DNA from: CAWAYR01 sp050250955
Lineage (GTDB): Bacteria > Acidobacteriota > Vicinamibacteria > Vicinamibacterales > UBA2999
NCBI GenBank assembly: GCA_050250955.1
Contig: JBFWNR010000002.1
Location: 818,145-882,144 of the forward strand
DNA: 64,000 bases
Direction of reading: 5' to 3'
The position numbers and the translations under genes were made by a program. Under the pieces are notes generated by a model that ran no database searches, was not told the origin of the DNA, and saw only the letters and a program-made list of their open reading frames with translations. Shown here piece after piece: positions 56,910 to 64,000 of the stretch (its first letter is position 1; every line of letters starts with the position of its first letter).

Positions 56910-57334
56910 CCGGCACCCGTCGCCCGGTGTTCGCCGCCGCGCTGGCCCTGGCCGGCCTGACCACCATGGCCGGGGCGGCCGCCGCCCAGGCGCCAGAGCC
57001 CGCCCGGCCGGGCCTCGCCGAGAGCCCGACCATCACCGTCCTGACCGGGCTGATGGTGCCGCAGTTCGAAGTCGAGATGCGGCACTTCGTCGAAGCGCTC
57101 GGGGTGAACTGCGGCGGCTGCCACGTGCCGCGCAACTTCCCGAGCGAGGACAACCCCCGCAAGGCGGTGGCCCGCCGCATGATCGAGATGACCCGGGCCT
57201 TGAACCAGCGTTACTTCCCCACCTACGTGCCCGCCGACGGTGAGTCGTCGCTCGGCAAGATCACCTGCTACACCTGCCACCAGGGCTCGACCCGGCCGAT
57301 CAAGGGGCCGGCCGCGACTCCGCCGCCGCGCTGA
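56906..57334 (+). CDS. Small diheme c-type cytochrome, reaction-centre cytochrome subunit-like (second)
   Basis: 142 residues, homologous to its upstream neighbour throughout: signal peptide (about 1-28), CGGCH (69-73), CYTCH (121-125), and Met-containing helices VEMRHFVEALGV and RRMIEMTRAL. Both proteins share the PADGESxLGxxTCYTCH stretch, so they arose by tandem duplication. It is predicted periplasmic. Last gene of the aminotransferase operon; the next gene begins 59 bp later. Confidence 0.88.
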   Translation: MTGTRRPVFAAALALAGLTTMAGAAAAQAPEPARPGLAESPTITVLTGLMVPQFEVEMRHFVEALGVNCGGCHVPRNFPSEDNPRKAVARRMIEMTRALNQRYFPTYVPADGESSLGKITCYTCHQGSTRPIKGPAATPPPR

Positions 57335-57393
57335 CCGGCGGCAGGGTCGCCCGGTCGGACTGGTCTGGTCGCTGTGGTACAAACGGGACGGCC

Positions 57394-58734
57394 GTGGCCG
57401 TCAGCACCCTCGCCGATCTGCTCACCCTGATCGATCCGCTCGGAGCCCCGTGGCCGGACACGCTGGGCGGCCCCATGCTGGTCGGTGTCGCCGGCGATCG
57501 GTCTCGCGCCGCGTCCGTCGCCGGCGCCGCGCTGCGCGGGCTGGAGCTCGACCCCGGGCGCCCGGTGGTCACGACGGTACCGGCAGCCGACTGGCCGTTC
57601 ACGCATCCGCTGCTCGTCGCCGACCGGTGGCCGGCGGCGGCCGTCATCTGGGTGCCCGACCTGCACCTGGCGTTCGCGAACGAGCAGACCAACAGCACCC
57701 GGCTGGTCACGACCCAGCCGCAGTACCTGCTGCCGCTATGGCTGGATACGCTCCGCACCCGGCCGGATGTCGTCGTCGCGGCGGCGGCGACGACGGCCGG
57801 GCTGGCCGCGCACGCGCCTGAGGCCGCTACCCGGCGAGGACCGTGGCGTCACGTCGCCGTGGCCGCCGACCCCGCAGCGGACGCCGGCGCCGACGTGCCC
57901 GCCACCGCCACGCTCGGGCCGCTGCCGGCGGCGTTCCGCGCCGCGTCGCCCGCCGATCGGCTCGCCGCCTGCGGGCGGGCGCTCGACGAGGCCAGGACGG
58001 CGCCGCGCCTGCTGGCCATGGCCAGCGTGTGCATGGAGGTCAACGACCTGGACAACGCCCAGGCGCTGCTCGCCGATGCGGTCGGCGCCGCGCCCGAGTG
58101 GAGCGCGGTCCACTTCGAGTTCGGCAAGCTGTGGCTGCGCCGCGACGCCATGGCCGAGGCGGCCGACGCGTTCGGCCGGGCCAGCACCCTCATGCCGTCG
58201 TTCGCCTCGGCGGCCGCCAACTGGGGCGCGACCCTCGGCGAGCTCGATCGCCCGGAAGAGGCGCTGGCCGCCTTCGCGCGGGCCCTCGCCAGCGACCCGG
58301 AGAATCACCAGGCGCTCAACAACGTCGGCGTGGTGAGCCGCGAGCTCGGCCGTCTGGCCGACTCGGAAGCGGCCTTCCGCCAGGTGATCGCCCTCACTCC
58401 CGGGCTGGCCTTCGGGCACTACAATCTGGGGCATACCCTGTTCCTGCAGGGCCGCTATCAGGCATCGCTGGCCGCCTACCTCGCCGGCCAGCGCAACGAT
58501 CCGGCGCGCAACCCGGTGCAGGCGAGCCGGCTGGCGCTGGCGCGGCTCGCCACCGGCGATGCCGGCGGCGCGCTTCGCGACCTGCAGGCCTGCACGGCGG
58601 CGTTGCCGGCGGGCTATCGGCGGCAGGTGCTGCAGGACACCCACGCCGTGGCCTGGGCACTGTTGTCGGCCGGGGCGGAGGTGCCGGGCTGGCACCTCGT
58701 GGGCGACTGGCTGAGTGCCGAGCTGGCGCGATGA
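57394..58734 (+). CDS. TPR protein with degenerate P-loop-like N-terminal domain
   Basis: 446 residues from a GTG; no family is firmly recognised. The C-terminal 230 residues contain at least four TPR units (for example WSAVHFEFGKLWLRRDAMAEAADAFGRA and the two following). The N-terminal 170 residues resemble an AAA-type ATPase domain in outline: MLVGVAGDRSRAAS where a P-loop would be (no GKS/T), AVIWVPDLHLAF in the Walker B place, and PDVVVAAAATT in the sensor 1 place. If correct this is an inactive ATPase fold. No signal peptide is seen, so it is probably cytoplasmic. The kinase/regulator pair follows 22 bp later. Confidence 0.72.
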   Translation: MAVSTLADLLTLIDPLGAPWPDTLGGPMLVGVAGDRSRAASVAGAALRGLELDPGRPVVTTVPAADWPFTHPLLVADRWPAAAVIWVPDLHLAFANEQTNSTRLVTTQPQYLLPLWLDTLRTRPDVVVAAAATTAGLAAHAPEAATRRGPWRHVAVAADPAADAGADVPATATLGPLPAAFRAASPADRLAACGRALDEARTAPRLLAMASVCMEVNDLDNAQALLADAVGAAPEWSAVHFEFGKLWLRRDAMAEAADAFGRASTLMPSFASAAANWGATLGELDRPEEALAAFARALASDPENHQALNNVGVVSRELGRLADSEAAFRQVIALTPGLAFGHYNLGHTLFLQGRYQASLAAYLAGQRNDPARNPVQASRLALARLATGDAGGALRDLQACTAALPAGYRRQVLQDTHAVAWALLSAGAEVPGWHLVGDWLSAELAR

Positions 58735-58756
58735 CCGGCGGAGTGGAGGAAGCGAC

Positions 58757-60577
58757 ATGGCGGAGACCCCGTCGGCGGAGACCTCGGGCCGTTCCGGCGG
58801 CACGCGTCAGGGCGGCCTGAGCCAGGTGCTCGACGACCGCGGCCTGCGGCTGGGTGCGGCGCTGGCGGTGGTCGTCGCCATTCCGGTGTCGGTCCTGTTC
58901 TACTTCCAGTTCCAGTCGATCGACGACCTCGCCAGCACGTCGTCGGTCGTGCTCCGCCAGCTCAGTCAGGAGACCGTCGACGCCGCCACCAACGACGTCG
59001 AGGACGCGCTGAAGCGACCGCACATCGGCGTCCTGCTCGCCATACCGGCGGCCCGGACCGACGCCATGGACCTGCCGGCGATGGACTCGGAGTTCCGCCG
59101 CGGCCTGGAGGAAAGCCCGTTCGTCGAGGCCTTCTACGTGTGGTCGTCGGCGGCCCGCGAGCGGGCCGGCACGATGTACGTCTACAACCGCGACAGCCTC
59201 GCCGACATCTCGGGCGACCTCGAGCTGCGGTTCCGTGACGCCCCCGGGGTCGCCGCGGAGATCCTGCCGAGGCTGGAGCAGCTGCTCGAACACAAGCGGG
59301 CCATCGTCGCCTTCCCCGCCACCATCGGCGGACGCCGCAAGTACGTCCAGGCCCAGCTGCGCTTTCCGACGCCCGAGCGGACGATGTTCTCGAGCTTCAT
59401 CGCCCTGGTGGTCGACGCCGCCGACCTGCGCGAGCATCATCTGCCGGCGTTGATGAAGGCGCGGCTGGCCAGCGTCCAGCATCTCGGCGGCTTCCCCCAG
59501 CTCGACCTGACGCTGCGTGACGCCACCGGACAGGCGATCTTCTCGTCGGCGCCGCCGGGCGCCACCACCTTCGTCGACGAACGCAGCTTCCCGCTGGTGT
59601 TCTTCGACCGCGAACTGCTCGAGTACACCGCGCCGTTCGAGGCCGAACCCGAAACCTGGACCCTGCAGACCGGCTTCGGCAACCGCACCATCGCCGCGAT
59701 CGCCGAGACCAGCAGCCGGCCACAGCTGGTGCTGATGACCATCCTGGCGCTGGTCATGGCCGCCGGCGTGCTGTTCGTGGCCGGGGCGGCCGCCCGCGAG
59801 GTGCGTCTCGCCGAGCTCAAGTCCAACTTCGTCGCCTCGGTGTCCCACGACCTCAAGACGCCGCTGGCCCTGATCCAGCTGTTCGCCGAGACGCTCGAAC
59901 TCGGCCGGGTCCGCACCCCGGAACGGGCGGCGGAGTACTACCGGATCATCAACGACGAGGCCAAGAAGCTCACCCGCCTGATCGAGAACATCCTCGACTT
60001 CTCGCGGATGGAGGCCGGGCTGCGCCCCTATCGCACCGCTCCCGCCGACCTCGGCGCCGTCACCTGCGACGTCGTCGGCCGCATGCGGAGTCAGATCGAT
60101 CAGGGCCGCTTCACGGTCACCACCACCGTCGAGCCCGGCCTGCCGGCGGTCGACATCGACACCGGCGCCGTCCAGCAGGCGATCGAGAACGTCCTCGCCA
60201 ACGCGATGAAGTATTCTCGGGAGAGGCGCGACATCGACGTCGGGGTGACCCGGCGCGGCGCGGCGCTGCACGTGACGGTGACCGATCACGGCATCGGCAT
60301 CGACAAGCGGGATCTGCGGCGCATCTTCCGCAAGTTCTATCGCGTGGACAGCGGCCTGGGCGGCGGTCCCCAGGGAACGGGATTGGGGCTGGCGATCGTC
60401 GAGCACACGATGCGCGGCCACGGCGGTGCGGTGACCGTGCAGAGCGAGCCGGGACGGGGCAGCGTGTTCACGCTGGCCTTCCCGATTCCCGGCGGCGCCG
60501 TCGACCGGCACGGAGAGCGACATGAAGCGCATTCTGGTGATCGAGGACGAGCCGCAGATGCTGCTCGGCCTGCGTGA
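58757..60577 (+). CDS. Sensor histidine kinase with periplasmic sensor domain
   Basis: 606 residues from an ATG with GGAGG upstream. Membrane helix (about 31-50), a periplasmic domain of about 270 residues with no recognised fold, a second helix (about 323-345), then the dimerisation domain with His364 in ASVSHDLKTPL and an ATPase domain (NVLANAMKYS, DHGIGI, GTGLGLAIVEH). It partners the OmpR-type regulator whose start lies within its last 56 bp. The ligand is unknown; the size suggests a double-PAS/Cache-like sensor, untested. Confidence 0.9.
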   Translation: MAETPSAETSGRSGGTRQGGLSQVLDDRGLRLGAALAVVVAIPVSVLFYFQFQSIDDLASTSSVVLRQLSQETVDAATNDVEDALKRPHIGVLLAIPAARTDAMDLPAMDSEFRRGLEESPFVEAFYVWSSAARERAGTMYVYNRDSLADISGDLELRFRDAPGVAAEILPRLEQLLEHKRAIVAFPATIGGRRKYVQAQLRFPTPERTMFSSFIALVVDAADLREHHLPALMKARLASVQHLGGFPQLDLTLRDATGQAIFSSAPPGATTFVDERSFPLVFFDRELLEYTAPFEAEPETWTLQTGFGNRTIAAIAETSSRPQLVLMTILALVMAAGVLFVAGAAAREVRLAELKSNFVASVSHDLKTPLALIQLFAETLELGRVRTPERAAEYYRIINDEAKKLTRLIENILDFSRMEAGLRPYRTAPADLGAVTCDVVGRMRSQIDQGRFTVTTTVEPGLPAVDIDTGAVQQAIENVLANAMKYSRERRDIDVGVTRRGAALHVTVTDHGIGIDKRDLRRIFRKFYRVDSGLGGGPQGTGLGLAIVEHTMRGHGGAVTVQSEPGRGSVFTLAFPIPGGAVDRHGERHEAHSGDRGRAADAARPA

Positions 60578-61202
60578 CAATCTCGAGCTGGAGGGCTACG
60601 AGGTCCAGACCGCGGCCGACGGCGAGCAGGGCCTGGCCCGGGCGGCGGCGTTCAACCCCGACCTGGTGATCCTCGACCTGATGCTGCCGCGCAAGAACGG
60701 CTTCGATGTCTGTCGTGAGCTGCGCGAGCGGTCGGCCACCACCTCGATCGTCATGCTGACGGCGCGCTCGGCCGAGACCGACAAGGTGCTGGGCCTCGAG
60801 CTGGGCGCCGACGACTACGTCACCAAGCCGTTCTCGATCACCGAACTGCTCGCCCGGGTGCGGGCGGTGCTGCGCCGCACCGGGGCCCGGCCGGCGACCG
60901 CCGACATCGTCCGCATCGGCGACCTCGAAGTCGACTTCAAGCTGCACCAGGCACGCCGCGACAAGCGGCGCGTCGAGTTCACCGCCCGCGAGTTCGAGCT
61001 GCTGCGCTACTTCGTGCAGCACACCGGCAAGGTGGTGACGCGCGAGCAGATCCTCAACGAGGTGTGGGGCTACGAGGAGTTTCCCACCACTCGCACGATC
61101 GACAACTTCGTCGCCAAGCTGCGCCAGAAGATCGAACGGGCCCCGCACGAACCCGAGCACATCCTGACCATCCACGGGTCAGGCTACAAGTTCGTCGGCT
61201 GA
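60522..61202 (+). CDS. OmpR/PhoB-type response regulator
   Basis: 226 residues. The receiver has phosphoacceptor Asp52 (VILDLMLP), Thr/Lys switch residues (MLTARS, YVTKPFS), and a C-terminal winged helix (FTAREFELLRYFVQHTGKVVTREQIL, TRTIDNFVAKLRQKIE). The start has GGAGA upstream and overlaps the kinase gene by 56 bp. Targets unknown; it could control its own island. Confidence 0.93.
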   Translation: MKRILVIEDEPQMLLGLRDNLELEGYEVQTAADGEQGLARAAAFNPDLVILDLMLPRKNGFDVCRELRERSATTSIVMLTARSAETDKVLGLELGADDYVTKPFSITELLARVRAVLRRTGARPATADIVRIGDLEVDFKLHQARRDKRRVEFTAREFELLRYFVQHTGKVVTREQILNEVWGYEEFPTTRTIDNFVAKLRQKIERAPHEPEHILTIHGSGYKFVG

Positions 61203-61209
61203 CGCCGGA

Positions 61210-62463
61210 TCACGGCACGACGACGCGCACCTCCGCCGAGGGCCGGCCGGTGCCGAAGGCGTTGACTCCCCGCAGGCGCAGGTAGTAGGTGCCGGGCGGC
61301 ACGGTGGCGAACACCGCCTGCGACTGCCACGACAGAGGTATCGTCAGCACGGTCTGACCCGTCGCGACGCCGACATCGACGACGAACGCGGCGGCGGCGC
61401 CGACGTTCACCCAGGTCACGGCGACGTCGCGCCCGTTCACGACCGCGGCGACGTCTCGTGGGGCGCCGGGCGGGCTCAGCACGGTGAGGCGTGGGGCGCC
61501 GCCGAAGCCCTGAGTGTGAACGGTCGGCGTGAGCGGCGCGTAGCTCCCGCTGTCGAAGGCCGTCGTGTAGGCGTCGCCGTAGCCGGCCGATTGCGCGAAC
61601 AGACCGCGGACGTAGAGACGACCCGTGGCGGGGCTGACGGAGAGTGCAGTGGCCGTGAACGGGAACGACGCCGAACCCAGGTAGGCGAGGTCGCTGGTGA
61701 ACGCGTGGCCGAGGTGCGCCGCCGGCATGACCAGCAGGCGCTGGTTGAAGTCGTCCCACGCGACGTCCTGAACCGACGGCACGGCGACGGCCAGCGTGGC
61801 GCCGGTGGCGACGTAGGTCAGCACCAGCACCTCCGATCCGGTGCCGGGCCCGCCCGCGACGAGTCGCGAGCCGTCGGGCGTCACCAGCCAAGGGTAGCTG
61901 CCGAACGGGCGGCTGGCGACCGAGCCGACGACCTGCGGCGCTTCGCCGGGCGCGCCGCTGGTCGAGAGCACCCGCGCCGAGGACGCCGAGCTGGTCTCCA
62001 GACAGAAGAGGCGCGCCGCCGAGAACGCGTAGCGACACGAGCCCGACACCAGCAGACTGGCGGAGAACATCGACCCGACGACGCCGGTCTCGATGTCCAC
62101 CGCGTCGATGGCGCCCGCCGCCGTCTGCACGAACACGCGTGGTCGCACCGGGTCGGTCGCCACGATCGACGCGAACACGTGCGGAATCGGATGGGACACG
62201 CCCTGCCAGTCCACGACGACGCACGGGAGCACGGCGCAGTCGCCGCCAGAGACCACGGCGTAGCGCCCGCCCGCGATGAGCGGTTGATGGACCAGAGCCG
62301 ACATCGGGCCCAGAGACGCTCCGAAGCCGACGCCGGAAGCGACGATCTCCTCCGTGTAGGGGGGGCGCTCGACGCCGCCGGATACGATCACGCGATCCTG
62401 AGCGGCCGCGGTGCCTGCCAGTCCCAGAACACCGACGATGAGCCATCTGACGGTCGCTGTCAT
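61210..62463 (-). CDS. Secreted beta-propeller-like protein with C-terminal fibronectin-like domain
   Basis: 417 residues of no recognised family. A signal peptide (VRWLIVGVLGLAGTAAA) precedes a long beta-rich part with repeated short strands of the YVTN/WD type (TDPVRPRVFVQT, TPDGSRLVAGG, WDDFNQRLLVMP, SPATGRLYVRG). The last 90 residues (PGAPRDVAAVVNGRDVAVTWVN to GTYYLRLRGVNAFG) resemble a fibronectin type III domain. It is the only minus-strand gene between rpsL and rpoC, convergent with the response regulator. Confidence 0.75.
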   Translation of the reverse strand: MTATVRWLIVGVLGLAGTAAAQDRVIVSGGVERPPYTEEIVASGVGFGASLGPMSALVHQPLIAGGRYAVVSGGDCAVLPCVVVDWQGVSHPIPHVFASIVATDPVRPRVFVQTAAGAIDAVDIETGVVGSMFSASLLVSGSCRYAFSAARLFCLETSSASSARVLSTSGAPGEAPQVVGSVASRPFGSYPWLVTPDGSRLVAGGPGTGSEVLVLTYVATGATLAVAVPSVQDVAWDDFNQRLLVMPAAHLGHAFTSDLAYLGSASFPFTATALSVSPATGRLYVRGLFAQSAGYGDAYTTAFDSGSYAPLTPTVHTQGFGGAPRLTVLSPPGAPRDVAAVVNGRDVAVTWVNVGAAAAFVVDVGVATGQTVLTIPLSWQSQAVFATVPPGTYYLRLRGVNAFGTGRPSAEVRVVVP

Positions 62464-62643
62464 CTTTCCGGCCTCTGGCAGGGCCTCCTTGCAAGTCTCA
62501 CGCCTGGGATGGCGTCCGCAGTGGCAGGCAGGTCTGCACCGACGGCTGCGGCGTGTCGCCAACCCGCCGGGAAATTTCCACACCGGATCCCCGTGGCCGC
62601 CGCGCGCCAACCGCCGCAAGGTACACTGCGGCCCGGAGGCCGA

Positions 62644-63561
62644 TTGGACGCCAAGACCCTGCTGATTGCCGCGATGGTCACCCTGACCACCGCCTTCCTC
62701 ATCCGGTGGTTCGTCGTCGCCCGGGCCCGGCGGGCGGCCGGGGGCCACGGCGCCCACGAGCCGGTGCAGCCCACCGCCCTGCAGCTGTTCATCGGCGCGA
62801 TCACCAACTTCTTCGACACGCTCGGCATCGGGTCCTACGCGCCGACGACGGCGATGTTCCGGGCCTGGCACCTGGTGCCCGACGAGAAGATTCCCGGGAC
62901 GCTCAACGTCGGGCACGTGCTGCCCACCGTGGTCCAGGCGGTCATCTTCACCCAGCTGGTCGAAGTCGAGTTCCCGACGCTGGTGCTGATGCTGGCCGCC
63001 GCCGCCGGCGGCGCCTGGCTGGGCGCCGGCATCGTCGCCGGCCTGCCGCGCCGCAGCGTCCAGGTCGGCATGGGCACGGCGCTGTTCGCGGCGGCCGGGA
63101 TCATGCTGCTCCAGCTGCTCGGCTTGGTCCCTGGCGGTGGCGCCGCCCTCGGCCTGGCCGGGTGGAAACTGGCCGTCGGCATCGGCGTCAACTTCGTGCT
63201 CGGCGCCCTGATGACGCTCGGCATCGGCCTCTACGCGCCGTGCATGATCCTCATCAGCCTGCTCGGCATGAACCCCACCGCGGCATTTCCGATCATGATG
63301 GGCTCGTGCGCCTTCCTGATGCCGGTCGGCGGCATCAAGTTCGTCAACGAGAACGCCTACCACCTCCGGGCGGCCATCGGCCTCACCCTCGGCGGCCCGC
63401 TGGCGGTGCTGGTCGCCGCCTTCATCGTCAAGTCGCTGCCGTTGCTCTACATGCGCTGGCTGGTGGTGGTCGTTGTCCTCTACACGGCCTCCTCGATGAT
63501 TTCGGCCGCAGCTAAGACCCGAACGGCCGTGACACCTGCGAGGCCGTTGGCAACGCCTTAG
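62644..63561 (+). CDS. TauE/SafE-family sulfite exporter-like permease
   Basis: 305 residues from a TTG at 62644 with GGAGG five bases upstream; the next ATG (62674) lacks a good site. About eight membrane helices in two halves, with GAITNFFDTLGIGSYAPTTAM in the first and GALMTLGIGLYAPCMILISLLGMNPTAAFPIMMGS in the second, the repeated pattern of the family. Members move sulfite, sulfoacetate or other organosulfur anions; the substrate here is not evident. No sulfur metabolism gene is adjacent. Confidence 0.87.
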   Translation: MDAKTLLIAAMVTLTTAFLIRWFVVARARRAAGGHGAHEPVQPTALQLFIGAITNFFDTLGIGSYAPTTAMFRAWHLVPDEKIPGTLNVGHVLPTVVQAVIFTQLVEVEFPTLVLMLAAAAGGAWLGAGIVAGLPRRSVQVGMGTALFAAAGIMLLQLLGLVPGGGAALGLAGWKLAVGIGVNFVLGALMTLGIGLYAPCMILISLLGMNPTAAFPIMMGSCAFLMPVGGIKFVNENAYHLRAAIGLTLGGPLAVLVAAFIVKSLPLLYMRWLVVVVVLYTASSMISAAAKTRTAVTPARPLATP

Positions 63562-63630
63562 CGGCTCGCGGCTGGGGGCTGGCGGCGAGGACACACGAAG
63601 TCACACTGTCACGCTGCCAGGAAAGACAAC

Positions 63631-63664
63631 GGGCCCGGCGGGAGTAATCCCACCGGGCCCATTT
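63631..63664. terminator. Bidirectional terminator between the permease gene and rpoC
   Basis: A stem of GGGCCCGG and GGGA arms closed by an inner loop (GGGCCCGGCGGGA / TCCCACCGGGCCC), shared by the convergent permease and rpoC genes. ATTT follows on the plus strand and TTGTCTTT on the minus strand. Degenerate heptamer-like repeats flank it (63561-63590, 63670-63703). Confidence 0.75.
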
Positions 63665-63701
63665 CACTGCTTCCCAGCCGCCAGCCGCTGGTCCCTGGCC
63701 C

Positions 63702-64000
63702 CTATTCGGAGATCTCACTCCCCCCGCCCCGGGCCACCGGTTCCTCCGGTTCGACCAGGTACTCCAGCTCGCGGTCGAGTTCCAGCTCGTCGTCGGCCGG
63801 CTGCAGCGGCGCCGGCGGCGGCGGCGGCTCGTCGGCCGGGATGCTCAGGTGGCGGTACCACCAGAAGCCGGTACCGGCCGGGATGAGGCGGCCCATCGTG
63901 ACGTTCTCCTTCAGGCCGCGCAGGTGGTCGACCTTGCCGGAGATGGACGCCTCGGTGAGGACGCGGGTGGTCTCCTGGAACGACGCCGCCGAGATGAACG
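63702..64000 (-). CDS. rpoC: RNA polymerase beta-prime subunit, C-terminal end only
   Basis: Reading in from the window edge gives FISAASFQETTRVLTEASI and LRGLKENVTMGRLIPAGTG, the invariant C-terminal region of beta-prime. The last 45 residues (after WWYRHL) are an acidic, Pro-rich tail typical of high-GC lineages. The rest of rpoC and presumably rpoB lie outside. It points toward rpsL but is separated from it by 9.2 kb. Confidence 0.96.
   Translation of the reverse strand, partial: FISAASFQETTRVLTEASISGKVDHLRGLKENVTMGRLIPAGTGFWWYRHLSIPADEPPPPPAPLQPADDELELDRELEYLVEPEEPVARGGGSEISE

Overview
The window is very GC-rich bacterial chromosomal DNA, densely packed, with no rRNA, tRNA, CRISPR array, transposase or phage gene that I can recognise. 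The contents fit an Acidobacteriota genome of the Vicinamibacteria type: many c-type cytochromes related to the reaction-centre cytochrome subunit, a Tat-exported enzyme, and a type IV pilus cluster arranged as in Myxococcus. Myxococcota is the main alternative. The taxonomic call is inference from content, not from a search.

Region 1 (1-9.2 kb) holds housekeeping genes: the N-terminus of SMC (cut by the window edge), a C-terminal processing protease, divergent tatA-tatC, prolyl-tRNA synthetase, nadB overlapping it, divergent aroB, and an NtrC-type regulator with a small coiled-coil secreted protein.

Region 2 (9.9-27.7 kb, all minus strand) is a type IV pilus locus. Read in the direction of transcription it runs pilB, pilT, pilC, pilS, pilR, two nearly identical pilA genes, a VKOR-DsbA fusion, an ABC ATPase and permease (PilH/PilI-like), a TPR membrane protein, prepilin peptidase pilD, an NtrB-like kinase and three minor pilin genes. 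This order parallels the Myxococcus pil cluster. Both pilA genes carry recognisable sigma-54 (-24/-12) promoters followed by the same 5'-terminal stem-loop. Only the upstream copy also has an IHF-like site and an inverted-repeat candidate activator site.

Region 3 (28.1-35 kb, plus strand) has a Yip1-like membrane protein, a periplasmic adaptor, two MacB/FtsX-type permeases without any ATPase gene, and an EF-G-like GTPase with altered GTPase motifs.

Region 4 (35.5-54.5 kb, minus strand) is a continuous ribosomal protein superoperon: rpsL, rpsG, fusA, then S10, spc and alpha blocks through secY, adk, map, infA, rpmJ, rpoA and rplQ. tuf is absent from its usual place. Short arrays of a 7-bp repeat (CTAGCCG) occupy nine gene boundaries in the window, seven of them inside this superoperon.

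Region 5 (54.5-63.7 kb) separates rpsL from rpoC, genes that are usually neighbours. It contains plus-strand genes for a Tat-exported class V aminotransferase coupled to two diheme cytochromes, a TPR protein with a degenerate P-loop-like N-terminus, a histidine kinase/response regulator pair and a TauE/SafE permease, plus one minus-strand secreted protein. The window ends in the C-terminus of rpoC.
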